Shown here: positions 43,028 to 52,092 of the stretch, piece after piece | Numbering within the stretch: position 1 is the stretch's first letter | How the letters are laid out: every line of letters begins with the position of its first letter | Assembly (NCBI GenBank): GCA_964423785.1 | Contig: CAYRGZ010000001.1 | Location: forward strand, 1-64,000 | Direction: 5' to 3' | Source of the DNA: S012-135 sp964423785 | GTDB taxonomy: Bacteria > Desulfobacterota > Desulfobulbia > Desulfobulbales > S012-135 | DNA length: 64,000 bases | Translations under genes and position numbers: made by a program | The notes under the pieces: model-generated | What the model saw: the letters and a program-made list of their open reading frames with translations, nothing else | What the model was told of the DNA's origin: nothing | Databases searched by the model: none

Positions 43028-43849
43028 TTACCGTTGGCAGGAAGGACAAAAGAATGTGGATCGGCCGGCGAGTCGTATGCGCGCAACCGGTTGGCCGCAG
43101 GCAGGGCAGGGGGCGTCGTGGCGACCGTAGACCGCCAGGGTGAGCTGGAAATAGCCCGGACGGCCGCTGGCATCAACGAAGTCGGCAATAGTGGTGCCTC
43201 CCTGGTCGATGGCCGCCTGGAGCACTCGGCGGGTGTGGCGCACGAGACGCTGCCATTCACGGTCGTCGATGTCGCTTACTGGCCGGGTCGGTGCGATCCC
43301 GGCGGCATGGAGGATCTCGCAGGCATAGATGTTGCCGATGCCGGCTACCACCCGGCCGTCCATGAGAAAGCTTTTTACCGGCTGGCGGCGGCCGGCGGCG
43401 CGTGCCTGCAAATAAGCGGCTGTGAAATCCGCCGCCAGTGGTTCGGGGCCGAGATCAGAGAAGAGTGCCTGCCAGTCGTCCCCTGGGGGAACCAGGCGGA
43501 GGGAACCGAAGCGGCGGGGATCGGAAAAGCGTAGTTCCATGCCGTTGTCGAGTTTGATGCGGCAATGTTCGTGTGCCAGGCGTTTGGCCGAGGCCGGGAG
43601 CACGCCGAGCCGTCCCGTCATGCCGAGATGGATGATGAGCACGGCGCCGTTGTCGAAAAAGAGGAGCAGGTTCTTGCCCCGGCGGCCGGTATCCTGGCAG
43701 CGGCCACCGATCAGCCAGCGGCGGATGGCCGTCCGGGGCACCGGCAGTCGCAGCCGCTTGTTGGAAAACCCTATTCCGCGCACCACTCGGTTGGCAATCA
43801 GGGGATCGATCCCCCGGCGCACTACCTCTACTTCGGGCAGTTCCGGCAT
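43028..43849 (-). CDS. mutM: Formamidopyrimidine-DNA glycosylase (MutM)
   Basis: 273 residues; base-excision repair of 8-oxoguanine and related lesions. Starts MPELPEVEVVRRGID with catalytic Pro2/Glu3 and has Lys in SNKRLRLPV, the H2TH region VVAGIGNIYACEILHAAGIA, and a C-terminal zinc finger (CPACG, then FFCPSCQR). ATG at 43849 is fixed by the PELPEVE start, since the new N-terminal Pro is catalytic; the frame extends 68 codons upstream without similarity. Complete and normal length. Confidence 0.95.
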   Translation of the reverse strand: MPELPEVEVVRRGIDPLIANRVVRGIGFSNKRLRLPVPRTAIRRWLIGGRCQDTGRRGKNLLLFFDNGAVLIIHLGMTGRLGVLPASAKRLAHEHCRIKLDNGMELRFSDPRRFGSLRLVPPGDDWQALFSDLGPEPLAADFTAAYLQARAAGRRQPVKSFLMDGRVVAGIGNIYACEILHAAGIAPTRPVSDIDDREWQRLVRHTRRVLQAAIDQGGTTIADFVDASGRPGYFQLTLAVYGRHDAPCPACGQPVARIRLAGRSTFFCPSCQR

Positions 43850-43895
43850 CGGTTGCTCCCACTTCGTCGTTGCCGAATATCGCAAGGATACAAGT

Positions 43896-43936
43896 AAAAA
43901 CACCCCGGCTGGGAAAAGCAACCCGCCGGGGTGTTT
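43896..43936 (-). terminator. Terminator after the cytochrome c gene
   Basis: The 11-bp stem AAACACCCCGG / CCGGGGTGTTT (43898-43908 and 43926-43936) is followed in the minus direction by TTTTT, 21 bp past the cytochrome stop. It separates that gene from fpg. The symmetrical A/T tracts could let it work in both directions. Confidence 0.8.
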
Positions 43937-43956
43937 CGTTTCCGTACGAGACGCGT

Positions 43957-44277
43957 TCACTCTTTGCCGAGGCTTTGGATATACATCTTGAGCGATCGCA
44001 TTTCCACTTTGCGGCCGTCGATTTTCTGACCTCCTAAGGGGCCGGTGATGCACCGGTTGATCATTTTGGAGAGGTTTTTCTTGCTGCCGGCGTGTTCCAA
44101 TCCCTTGCCGTTTTCATGGCAGCTGTTGCAACTTTTTTCATTTGTGGAGCCACCAAGAGTTGAATCGTTGAAGAGTTTCTTGCCCAGTTCTACGGATGAT
44201 TCGGCACACAGGCCAGGGACTGCCGTGCCGATACCTAAGGCAATGAAGCCAGTTATGGCGACCAGTTTCTTGTTCAT
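43957..44277 (-). CDS. Small periplasmic c-type cytochrome
   Basis: 106 residues. Signal peptide MNKKLVAITGFIALGIGTAV ending near LCA-ES (about 25). One haem motif CNSCH (50-54) lies in a short class-I-like fold, with candidate axial Met in KMINRC or EMRSLKMYI. The start is ATG at 44277 with AAAGGAGGAAG 4-5 bp upstream. Monocistronic, with its own terminator. Probably an electron carrier between periplasmic enzymes; its partner is unknown. Confidence 0.85.
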   Translation of the reverse strand: MNKKLVAITGFIALGIGTAVPGLCAESSVELGKKLFNDSTLGGSTNEKSCNSCHENGKGLEHAGSKKNLSKMINRCITGPLGGQKIDGRKVEMRSLKMYIQSLGKE

Positions 44278-44487
44278 AGACTTCCTCCTTTGGGCTGAAT
44301 GAAATGAAGGGGTTATCAAGAATTATGATAGGCGATGCCCTTGAAAAAGGCAAATGAAAAACCTGATCAAGGAGTTCTCCAACCCCTAAAGAGTGACATG
44401 ATGGTTCTGGAAGAATGGCGCTTTCTGGGAAGCGGAAAATTCCGCAAAACCGGATTCGCAAAACCGGAAAGGGAAGGGCGGAGACGG

Positions 44488-45012
44488 CTACAGGTTGAAA
44501 TGGTGATGGAGTTCTTGGGAGATGGTGTTGTCGACAAAGGAAAGTCCGGCCCGATACCGGCCGCTTTCTCGATCCGGAATACTCCAGCGCACCTCGCCGA
44601 TGCCGGAGAACCGTTTATTGTGCTGGGGAGAGAGAAGTTGGAAGTGCAGGACTCGCGCGAGGGGCAGTTTTTTTGCGCTTTGCAGGCCGAGTCCTCCAAG
44701 GCTGAGATCAATGGTGATCGCGTCGCTGTCGATGATGTCCACCGGCTTGCCGTGGGCGTCGCAGCTGGAGAGGACGAGGGGGAGTCGATTGCGATGACGG
44801 GGAAAATGCCGGCGGCTGTCCTGGATCGCCTCTTCTCTCGCTGTCTGCCTGAGTAGTTGGCGGCCGCGGAGATACTGCTGGCATTCGGGGAAACGGGGCG
44901 TCTTGCAGAACTCCTCCATGTGTTCCGGCAGCGGGATGTATAAACCACCTTTGGTCATCGTGCAGGTTCCGTCACTGACCGTTTGGAAGTAAGGGCAATT
45001 GTTCTGTTTCAT
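44488..45012 (-). CDS. PilZ-domain protein with Cys-rich N-terminus
   Basis: 174 residues. The N-terminal about 45 residues contain four spaced cysteines (CPYF at 6, then Cys17, 36 and 43), resembling a small metal- or redox-binding module. The PilZ domain follows: RRHFPRHRNRLPLVLSS with the c-di-GMP-binding Arg run, DLSLGGLGL (D-x-S-x-x-G) and YRAGLSFV. It should bind c-di-GMP. ATG at 45012 is preferred over the frame start at 45063, though neither has a good ribosome site. It lies between the cytochrome and the sigma-54 activator, 128 bp after the latter. The 44278-44487 gap shows nothing certain. Confidence 0.75.
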   Translation of the reverse strand: MKQNNCPYFQTVSDGTCTMTKGGLYIPLPEHMEEFCKTPRFPECQQYLRGRQLLRQTAREEAIQDSRRHFPRHRNRLPLVLSSCDAHGKPVDIIDSDAITIDLSLGGLGLQSAKKLPLARVLHFQLLSPQHNKRFSGIGEVRWSIPDRESGRYRAGLSFVDNTISQELHHHFNL

Positions 45013-45140
45013 CGAGGAGCGTGGATTAGACGGTTGAAGACTGGCAAACATGCCAGCATGCAAGCGGAGGGCGTTGGCCCGTTCGCATATTCTTGCAGGA
45101 TATGGACGTGTATTTTATTCCAGCAAGGTTTGTGCCGGTC

Positions 45141-46640
45141 TCAACTCTTCATCTCCCTGGGAGATATCCCGTACCGCTTCATCTTGGCGTAAAGGGCGGT
45201 TTTGCCGATCTGCAGGGCTTGCGTAACCGCCTGGACGTTACCGTTGTGCAGCCGTAGGGCTCCGGCGATGATTTTACTCTCCAGGATGGCGAGCGATTCC
45301 TTGATGGGTTGAGCGAGCATTGCCGGAGTGATGGCAGCGAGTTCTTTGTTCAATATGCGGTTCTGGGTCGAGAAGTCCAGATCTCGTACGGAGAGCGTGT
45401 TGGTTTTGGCCATGAGGACGGCGCGCTGGATGACGTTCTCCAACTCGCGAATATTGCCCGGCCAATCGTGTCGCAAGAGAAGATCGAGAATGTCGTTGGG
45501 GATGAATTCGATCTCCTTTTTGAAGGCGGTTCGGTACTTGCGGATGAAATGGGTGGTGAGTGGAATGATGTCTTCCTTGCGTTCGCGTAAGGGAGGCAGC
45601 CGCAGGTTGATGACATTGAGTCGGTAGAAGAGATCCCGGCGAAATCGGCCCTCCTCCACTGCGGCCATGAGATCGGCGTTGGTGGCGGCGATTACCCGAA
45701 CGTCGACCTTGATGGGCGTGGTGCCGCCGACCCGGATGATCTCGCCGTTTTGCAGAACGCGCAAGAGAGCTGCCTGCATTTTGGGGCTGATGTCGCCGAT
45801 TTCGTCCAGAAAGATGGTGCCGCCGTCAGCAATCTCGAATTTACCCTTGCGGCAGGTGACCGCACCGGTGAAGGCCCCTTTTTCGTAACCGAAGAGATCG
45901 CTTTCCAGCAGGCTCTCCGACACGGCGGCACAGTTGAATTTTAGATAGGTGCGGTTGGCCCGCGAGCTGTGCCGGTGGATGAGATCGGCGACTAATTCCT
46001 TGCCGGTGCCGGATTCGCCGGTGATGAGGACGGTGGCGTTGGTGTCTGCCACCTGGTAGATCATTTCCCGTAATTCGCGGATGGCCTTGCTTTCGCCGAC
46101 CATCTCGTCCGGTTTCTGGATTCGGCTGAGCTCTTTTTTCAGGATTGAGATTTCCTGGACGAGCAGGTCGCGGGTCTGTTCGCTCTCCTTCAGATCGCGA
46201 ATTTTTTGTTCCAGAATCCGTTCGATGTTGGTGTTGAACTCGGCGATCTCGAGTTCATGCTGCTTGCGGGTGGTGATGTTGCGCATCGCCATCATCACCA
46301 GGGTGTCCCCCTGGTACCCCTCGAAGGGCGCGAAGGTGTATTCGACGTAGATGTCGCCGATCTTTTTCTCGATGAGTTCGTTATTCGTCTTTCCCTGCCG
46401 GCTGAGGTGGACCGGACAAACAGTGTCGCACGGCTCCCGCCGGTGGTGCATGACCTCGAAACATCGTTTGCCGCGCCAGTCGCCGAAGGTGTCGATGGCG
46501 CTCTTGTTCATATCCTCGATGATATAGTCTCCCCGGATCAGGAAGAACATGTCGGACATGATTTCGTAGAACGCCGCCCGGTTCCGGATCACCCGGTTCA
46601 GTTCATCCTTCGTCTTTTGGAGTTCCTGATGCGGATCCAT
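45141..46640 (-). CDS. PAS-containing sigma-54-dependent transcriptional activator (Fis-type HTH)
   Basis: 499 residues. A PAS domain (about 20-130) includes a Cys trio, CFEVMHHRREPCDTVCPVHL (60, 71, 75), that could bind metal or haem. Then a coiled coil (135-175) and a sigma-54 AAA+ domain with Walker A GESGTGKE (208-215), sigma-54 contact loop GAFTGA (255-260), Walker B GGTIFLDEIGD and WPGNIREL. A C-terminal Fis HTH (about 455-495: NVQAVTQALQIGKTALYAKM) completes it. ATG at 46640 was chosen by domain start; the frame runs 40 codons further. It lies 270 bp downstream of the exopolysaccharide operon's last gene and may control it. Confidence 0.9.
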   Translation of the reverse strand: MDPHQELQKTKDELNRVIRNRAAFYEIMSDMFFLIRGDYIIEDMNKSAIDTFGDWRGKRCFEVMHHRREPCDTVCPVHLSRQGKTNNELIEKKIGDIYVEYTFAPFEGYQGDTLVMMAMRNITTRKQHELEIAEFNTNIERILEQKIRDLKESEQTRDLLVQEISILKKELSRIQKPDEMVGESKAIRELREMIYQVADTNATVLITGESGTGKELVADLIHRHSSRANRTYLKFNCAAVSESLLESDLFGYEKGAFTGAVTCRKGKFEIADGGTIFLDEIGDISPKMQAALLRVLQNGEIIRVGGTTPIKVDVRVIAATNADLMAAVEEGRFRRDLFYRLNVINLRLPPLRERKEDIIPLTTHFIRKYRTAFKKEIEFIPNDILDLLLRHDWPGNIRELENVIQRAVLMAKTNTLSVRDLDFSTQNRILNKELAAITPAMLAQPIKESLAILESKIIAGALRLHNGNVQAVTQALQIGKTALYAKMKRYGISPREMKS

Positions 46641-46766
46641 GCGATTCAGAGGCCAGAGAGTAGTATGGGTAGGAGACGGGAAATGGAAACCCGATATTTG
46701 CTGCCGGGTTGGGGACGTACCTTTCTTTTTGTTTATAGCGGATTTTTGTCGTTGGGACAATTGTAA

Positions 46767-46784
46767 TTTCCGAAAAAACGGAAA
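46767..46784. promoter_or_regulatory. Perfect palindrome upstream of the sigma-54 activator
   Basis: TTTCCG-AAAAAA-CGGAAA lies in the 269-bp space between the activator and the UDP-sugar dehydrogenase gene. It lies upstream of the activator start in the minus direction and could be an activator or autoregulatory binding site. No -24/-12 sigma-54 promoter was recognised beside it. Confidence 0.35.
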
Positions 46785-46909
46785 AATTGATGATGCGTTT
46801 GGAGGAATCGCTATCAGTTGCCGGCTTGGGGCAGAAATACAAAGGGCCCTGATAGCCCGTTGAAAACGGCCGTCATGGCATGGAGTTTTCGTCGGCCGGA
46901 AGCGGGATG

Positions 46910-48232
46910 CTAAGCCTGGACGATTTTGTCGTCGTCGGCAACCTGGTGGTAGACGCCGCGGGTATCGACGATGAGGCGGGCGTGACGGCGGATGAATTCG
47001 TAGTCGTAGGCCGAATGATCGGTGGCGATGAGCACGCAGTCGGCTCTTTCGATATTTTCCGCCGTGAGCGGCGTGCTCTCGTCAGTGTAGGAGTAGCGTC
47101 GGCCGGGCCAGAGGCGCGGAATGTGGGGATCGTTGTAGAGTACGGTGGCACCCTTGGCGGCCAAGAGATCCATCAGCTTGAAGGATGGCGATTCGCGTGG
47201 ATCGTCGACATCCTTTTTGTAGGCGACACCGAGCAAGAGGATAGTTGCTCCCTTGATAGAGCGGCCTTGCTGATTCAGGGCCTCCATGGTGCGTTCCACC
47301 ACGTAGTAGGGCATGGCGGTGTTGATCTCGCCGGCCAGCTCGATGAACCGGGTGGTGAAGTCGTACTCCCGCGCCTTGGAGGTGAGATAGAAGGGGTCGA
47401 TGGGGATGCAGTGACCGCCGAGGCCGGGACCGGGGTAGAAGGGCATGTACCCGAAGGGCTTGGTGCTGGCCGCCTCGATGACTTCGAAGACGTCGATGCC
47501 CATCCGGTGGCAGAGGATCTTAAGCTCGTTGACCAGGGCGATGTTGACAGAGCGGAAGATGTTTTCGAGCAGTTTGGTGAGCTCCGCCGCCTGGGTGGAA
47601 GAGACCGGCACCACCCGTTCCAGAGCGGTGCGATACAGCGCGGCGGCGAGGTCGGTGGAGTGCGGTCCGACCCCGCCCACCACCTTGGGGATATTGGCGG
47701 TGGCGAATTTGGGGTTGCCGGGATCTTCCCGTTCCGGCGAGTAGGCGAGGGCGAAATCGACCTCCGCCGTAAGGCCGGCCGCCTCGAGGATCGGCTGCAA
47801 GACCTCCACCGTGGTGCCCGGGTAGGTGGTGCTCTCCAGGGTGACGAGCTGCCCCGGCCGCAGTACCTCGGCAATGGCCTTGGCGGTGGCCTCGACGTAC
47901 TGCAGGTCGGGTTCGCGGTTCTTGGTAAGCGGGGTGGGCACGCAGATGAGCAGCGCGTCCGGTTCGCGCAATCGGGCAAAATCGCTGGTGGCTGCAAATT
48001 TTCCCTCTTGCACGAAGCCGAACAGTTCGTCGGCCGGGATGTGCTTGATGTAGGACTCGCCCCGGTGGAGCTTTTCCACTTTGCCCCCGTCGAGGTCGAA
48101 ACCGAGGACCGACACCCCTTTGCGTAAAAAGGTGAGCGACAGGGGAAGCCCCACATAGCCGAGACCGATGACGCCGAGAAGAAAGTCCCTGGATTCGATT
48201 TTCTTTGCCAGCGTGTCGAGGGGAGAAGTCAT
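46910..48232 (-). CDS. UDP-sugar 6-dehydrogenase (WbpA/UDP-GlcNAc dehydrogenase-like)
   Basis: 440 residues. NAD-binding GVIGLGYVGLPLSLTF; middle domain with ESTTYPGTT and YSPEREDPGN; catalytic Cys in GPGLGGHCIPIDPFYL; C-terminal UDP-binding domain with LLLGVAYKKDVDDPRESPSF. It oxidises a UDP-sugar to the uronic acid for exopolysaccharide. The YSPERxDPGN and HCIPxDP pattern favours the WbpA/WecC branch (N-acetylhexosamine) over plain UDP-glucose dehydrogenase. Last gene of the minus-strand exopolysaccharide operon, 49 bp after the epimerase. Confidence 0.9.
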   Translation of the reverse strand: MTSPLDTLAKKIESRDFLLGVIGLGYVGLPLSLTFLRKGVSVLGFDLDGGKVEKLHRGESYIKHIPADELFGFVQEGKFAATSDFARLREPDALLICVPTPLTKNREPDLQYVEATAKAIAEVLRPGQLVTLESTTYPGTTVEVLQPILEAAGLTAEVDFALAYSPEREDPGNPKFATANIPKVVGGVGPHSTDLAAALYRTALERVVPVSSTQAAELTKLLENIFRSVNIALVNELKILCHRMGIDVFEVIEAASTKPFGYMPFYPGPGLGGHCIPIDPFYLTSKAREYDFTTRFIELAGEINTAMPYYVVERTMEALNQQGRSIKGATILLLGVAYKKDVDDPRESPSFKLMDLLAAKGATVLYNDPHIPRLWPGRRYSYTDESTPLTAENIERADCVLIATDHSAYDYEFIRRHARLIVDTRGVYHQVADDDKIVQA

Positions 48233-48281
48233 GGAGCAGCCTCCGGTTGGGAAGTGTGGGAGTCGTGAGAGTGAGAACCGA

Positions 48282-49241
48282 TCAACCCGCTCGGTCGCAA
48301 TGCCAGGCCAGTGTCTTGGCGATGCCGGCCGTCAGGTCGTGGGCGGGGGCGAAACCGAGTTCTTGCCTGGCTTTGTCGATGACGAGACAACTGCGCCGGA
48401 TGTCGCCGGGCCGGGCCGGACCGCGGCCTGGGTTGCCGAGCTCGGCCGGGATGCTGGGTCGAGCCTCGCGTACGGCCTGGAAAATGATATCGAAGAGATC
48501 GGCGGTGCGGGTCGCCACGCCGGTGCCGATGTTGTACGCCTCACCCGAGCCCCGTTCCAGGGCCAGGAGGTTGGCCTGTACCACATCGCCGACGAAGCAG
48601 TAGTCCCGGCTCATGCCGCGCGGCTCCTCGGGATAGTGGTAGATGGTGCACGGCTTGCCGGCCAACAGTCGGTCCATGAACAGAGAGACGACGCCGGCCT
48701 CGCCGTGCGGCACCTGGCGGGGCCCGTAGACGTTGGCATAGCGCAGCACCGTGTAGTCGAGGCCGTACTGGTGCCGGTAGAAGGCGAGATACTGTTCCGA
48801 GACCGCCTTGGTGATCGCGTAAGGAGACAAAGGACGGGGCGGAGCGGCTTCGCTGGTTGGGTACTCGTCCGCCTCCCCGTAAATGGCGCCGCCCGAGGAG
48901 ATGAAGATCACCTTGCTCACCCCGGTCTTGCGGCTTGCTTCCAGCAAGTTGATGAGTCCACGGACGTTGACGTCGGCGTCGAAGTCCGGGTCATCCACCG
49001 ACGCGGGCACCGACATCTGGGCCGCGTGGTGGTTGACCACATCGAACCGTTCCCGTTCGAATACCTTGTGGATTTCGGAGGCCCGCACGTCCATGAGATA
49101 GAACCGGGCGCGGGGGGTGATGTTTTCCCACTTGCCGGTGAACAGGTTGTCGATGACCACTACCTGGTGGCCGGCCTCGATGTAGGCATCGACGACGTTG
49201 GAGCCGATGAAGCCGGCGCCGCCGGTAACGAGAATTTTCAT
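48282..49241 (-). CDS. NAD-dependent nucleotide-sugar epimerase (UDP-glucose/GlcNAc 4-epimerase family)
   Basis: 319-residue extended SDR: ILVTGGAGFIGSNVVDAYIE (GxxGxxG), HHAAQMSVPASVDDPDFDAD, catalytic Ser/Tyr-x3-Lys in FISSGGAIYGE and SPYAITKAVSEQY, and RYANVYGPRQ. The GalE-like form is normal in length for bacterial short-form epimerases. It lies between glmS (27 bp) and the UDP-sugar dehydrogenase and probably converts UDP-GlcNAc to UDP-GalNAc or similar for the polymer. Substrate inferred. Confidence 0.88.
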   Translation of the reverse strand: MKILVTGGAGFIGSNVVDAYIEAGHQVVVIDNLFTGKWENITPRARFYLMDVRASEIHKVFERERFDVVNHHAAQMSVPASVDDPDFDADVNVRGLINLLEASRKTGVSKVIFISSGGAIYGEADEYPTSEAAPPRPLSPYAITKAVSEQYLAFYRHQYGLDYTVLRYANVYGPRQVPHGEAGVVSLFMDRLLAGKPCTIYHYPEEPRGMSRDYCFVGDVVQANLLALERGSGEAYNIGTGVATRTADLFDIIFQAVREARPSIPAELGNPGRGPARPGDIRRSCLVIDKARQELGFAPAHDLTAGIAKTLAWHCDRAG

Positions 49242-49268
49242 GGTTTGTCTCCGCTTACTGCCCTGTTG

Positions 49269-51104
49269 CTATTCCACGGTCACCGATTTTGCCAGGTTGC
49301 GCGGCTGGTCCACGTCGCAGCCGCGGCGGTTGGCGATCTGGTAGGCGAGGAGTTGCAGGGGGAGGACGTAGAGAATGGGGTTCAAGTCCTCGTGGATGGC
49401 CGGCAAGGTGATGGTGGCCTCGGCGAGTTGGTCGAGTTTGGCATCCCCCTCGGTGCCCACCAGGATGAGCCGACCGCGGCGGGCCTTGACCTCTTCGACG
49501 TTGGAAATGATCTTCTGGTAGACACTGTCGCGGGGCACGAGAGCCAAGACCGGCATGTCGCGGTCGATGAGGGCGATGGGACCGTGTTTGAGTTCGCCGG
49601 CTGCGTATCCTTCGGCGTGGATGTAGGAGATCTCTTTCAGTTTCAGGGCCCCTTCCAGAGCGATGGGAAAATTGCAGCCCCGGCCGAGATAGAGAAAATC
49701 CCGGCAATGCATGTAGGTTTCGGCAAGTTCTTCCACCTTGTCTTCCAGGCGGGGCAGTTCCTCCTCGAGGATCTGGGGCAGGTCGAGGAGCTGGTCGGCG
49801 AGCGTTTTACGGGTGGCGGTGTCCAGGGTGCCGCGCTCTTGGGCAAGAAACAGGGTGAGGAGGAAGAGAGCGGTGAGCTGGCTGGTGAATGCCTTGGTGG
49901 ATGCCACGCCGATCTCGGGGCCGGCATGGGTGTAGATCGTACCATGCGCCTCCCGGGTGATGGTGGAGCCCACCACGTTGCAGATGCCAACGATCTTGGC
50001 GCCGAGGTCCTTTGCTAATCGAAGGCCGGCCAGAGTGTCCGCCGTTTCTCCGGATTGGGAGATGGGAATTACCAAGGTGGAGGAATCGACGAGCAGGGTG
50101 CGGTAACGGAATTCCGAGGCGATATCCACTTCCACCGGAATACGGGCGTATTTCTCGATCCAGTATTTGCCGACGAGGGCGGCATGCCAGGAGGTGCCGC
50201 AGGCGACGAAGGCGATGCGCGAAATTTTCTTGAGTTCGTCCGGAGAGAGACCGATTTCCGGCAATTGTACCTCTCCGGTCTCCGGATCAAGCCGGCCCCG
50301 GAAGGTGTTGAGTACCGCCTGAGGCTGCTCGTGGATCTCCTTGAGCATGAAATGCTTGTAGCCGGCCTTCTCGGCCATGCCGGCGCTCCATTCGATGGTG
50401 GTCGGCTTTTTCGTCACCGGCGTGCCGCTTGCAGCTTCCAATACCATGATACGGCCTGCCTCAAGGATGGCGAGTTCCCCGTCGTCGAGAAAGATCACCT
50501 CGCGGGTGTACGGTAACAGGGCCGGAATATCCGAGGCCAGGAACGATGCCTTGTCGCTGATGCCGAGCACGAGCGGGCTCTGGTGGCGGACCGCCACCAG
50601 CCGGTCGGGGCAATCGGCGGCGATCACCCCCAGGGCGTAGGAGCCCTCCACCCGGGCGACGGCGGCCCGCACGGCGGCCACCAAGTCGGTGGTGAAATGT
50701 TCTTCGATGAGGTGGGCCAGGACCTCGGTATCGGTATCCGAGCTGAACCGGTGGCCACGATCCATGAGTTCCTGACGCAGGGAATGATAGTTTTCGATGA
50801 TGCCGTTGTGGACGATGACCAGACGGCCGGTGCAGTCGGCGTGCGGATGGGCATTGTCCTCGCACGGGGCGCCGTGGGTGGCCCAACGGGTATGGCCGAG
50901 CCCGAGGGTGGCGCGGGTTTCCACCTCGTCCATCCGTTCTTCCAGATTGGCGAGCTTTCCCGCGCACCGGTAGCGGTGGAGTTCACCGTGTTCGAAAAAA
51001 ACGATACCGGCGGAGTCGTACCCCCGGTACTCGAGTCGTTTGAGCCCTTCGAGGAGCACGGGAACCGCCCGGCGATTGCCGATATAGCCAACGATGCCGC
51101 ACAT
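49269..51104 (-). CDS. glmS: Glutamine-fructose-6-phosphate aminotransferase (isomerising)
   Basis: 611 residues; makes glucosamine-6-phosphate, the entry to UDP-GlcNAc. The N-terminus MCGIVGYIGN gives the catalytic Cys after Met removal. Glutaminase motifs LGHTRWATHG and VHNGIIENY follow, then two SIS domains (ACGTSWHAALVGKYWIEKYA, SQSGETADTLAGLRLAKDLG, LGRGCNFPIALEGALKLKEI) and the C-terminal LAKSVTVE. Complete. Its place inside an exopolysaccharide operon suggests a dedicated precursor supply; whether it is the only copy in the genome cannot be seen. Confidence 0.95.
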   Translation of the reverse strand: MCGIVGYIGNRRAVPVLLEGLKRLEYRGYDSAGIVFFEHGELHRYRCAGKLANLEERMDEVETRATLGLGHTRWATHGAPCEDNAHPHADCTGRLVIVHNGIIENYHSLRQELMDRGHRFSSDTDTEVLAHLIEEHFTTDLVAAVRAAVARVEGSYALGVIAADCPDRLVAVRHQSPLVLGISDKASFLASDIPALLPYTREVIFLDDGELAILEAGRIMVLEAASGTPVTKKPTTIEWSAGMAEKAGYKHFMLKEIHEQPQAVLNTFRGRLDPETGEVQLPEIGLSPDELKKISRIAFVACGTSWHAALVGKYWIEKYARIPVEVDIASEFRYRTLLVDSSTLVIPISQSGETADTLAGLRLAKDLGAKIVGICNVVGSTITREAHGTIYTHAGPEIGVASTKAFTSQLTALFLLTLFLAQERGTLDTATRKTLADQLLDLPQILEEELPRLEDKVEELAETYMHCRDFLYLGRGCNFPIALEGALKLKEISYIHAEGYAAGELKHGPIALIDRDMPVLALVPRDSVYQKIISNVEEVKARRGRLILVGTEGDAKLDQLAEATITLPAIHEDLNPILYVLPLQLLAYQIANRRGCDVDQPRNLAKSVTVE

Positions 51105-51131
51105 ACGAGGGTGTCCTTTTTGGTGTCCTTT

Positions 51132-52034
51132 TTATCGTGAAGAGGTTGCTGGAGCAGTGTACGTGTCGCTACTGTAGTAGCCGTAACCGTAATAGCCGTA
51201 ATAGCCCTTTTTGTAAAGGGCGCGATCAAGGCTGCTCAACTGGTAGGCATTGAAAACGACGCCGAGGATCTTGTCCCGGCCGATGCTTTCCACCAGGGTT
51301 TTCACCTGCTCGCGGCCGGATTTTCCCCAGCGGACCACCAGGATCACTGCATCGACGTGCCGGGCCAGGACCGCGGTTTCGGCTGCCGCCTGGGCCGGGG
51401 GGCTGTCGAAGAAGAGGTAGCGGTCCGGGTAGCGGGCCGCCATCTCCATGATCGTGTGTTGCATGACCGTGGAATCGAGGAGTTCCGCCGGGTTGGGGAC
51501 CGTGGGACCGCTGGGGATGACCGACAGCTTCGGCTGACCGGTCTTGTGGATGAGGGCAGCGAGCGGCGTCTCTCCCCGCAGATAATTGGAGAGCCCCTTG
51601 TCGTTGGGGAGGCCGAACAGGGAGGCCAGGGTCGGCCGCCGCAAATCGCAATCGACCAGCAGGCAGTGTTGCTCCAGTCCTTGCGCGAGGTTGATACCCA
51701 GGTTGGCGCAAATAAAACTTTTCCCTTCTTCCGGCACGGCACTGGTCACCAGGATGGTGCGGGGCGGTTGGCCGGAAGGCGGGTGCAGGATGGCGTTGCG
51801 TACCTTGCGGAAACTTTCCGATGCCGCGGACAGGGGTTTGCTGGCAAGCCGCAACCGGGCGTCCCACCGTTCCACGGTGGTGGCCGGTGGCGGTTGGGCC
51901 GCGCCGGCGGCCGGTTGCGGCCTCGGAGACGGGGGCGGGGGCGCCGGTTGCTCGGTATCGGGTTGCGGTGGAGATGAAGCCGGGGCGACGGGGGTACCGG
52001 TCGCCTTGGCGAGAGCCTGATCTATTTTGCCCAT
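51132..52034 (-). CDS. BY-kinase: polysaccharide-synthesis tyrosine autokinase (CpsD/Wzc C-terminal type)
   Basis: 300 residues. A Pro/Ala-rich linker (20-55) precedes a MinD-like kinase: Walker A SAVPEEGKSFICANLG, Walker A' LLVDCDLRRPT, Walker B YLFFDSPP. The C-terminal tyrosine cluster YKKGYYGYYGYGYYSSDTY is the autophosphorylation tail. It is separate from the Wzz membrane part encoded next door, the split form seen in many delta-proteobacteria and Firmicutes. It would set chain length and export through cycles of phosphorylation with Wzz and Wza. Confidence 0.92.
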   Translation of the reverse strand: MGKIDQALAKATGTPVAPASSPPQPDTEQPAPPPPSPRPQPAAGAAQPPPATTVERWDARLRLASKPLSAASESFRKVRNAILHPPSGQPPRTILVTSAVPEEGKSFICANLGINLAQGLEQHCLLVDCDLRRPTLASLFGLPNDKGLSNYLRGETPLAALIHKTGQPKLSVIPSGPTVPNPAELLDSTVMQHTIMEMAARYPDRYLFFDSPPAQAAAETAVLARHVDAVILVVRWGKSGREQVKTLVESIGRDKILGVVFNAYQLSSLDRALYKKGYYGYYGYGYYSSDTYTAPATSSR

Positions 52035-52092
52035 GGGTTCTCCAACAAAAGTTGGTTGAAAGAAAGGGTGCCGTTACCGCGGTGTCAGTGGG

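Noticed and set aside
48168..50018. 616-codon plus-strand frame, and similar long antisense frames at 6450-8081, 41192-42592 and 60488-62116
   Set aside because: They are antisense to clearly recognised genes (epimerase/glmS, lptG/GT2, transposase, nucleotidyltransferase). High-GC DNA often leaves such frames open.
49269..51200. glmS ribozyme or other riboswitch upstream of glmS
   Set aside because: The gene starts 27 bp after the kinase gene inside an operon, leaving no room for such a structure.
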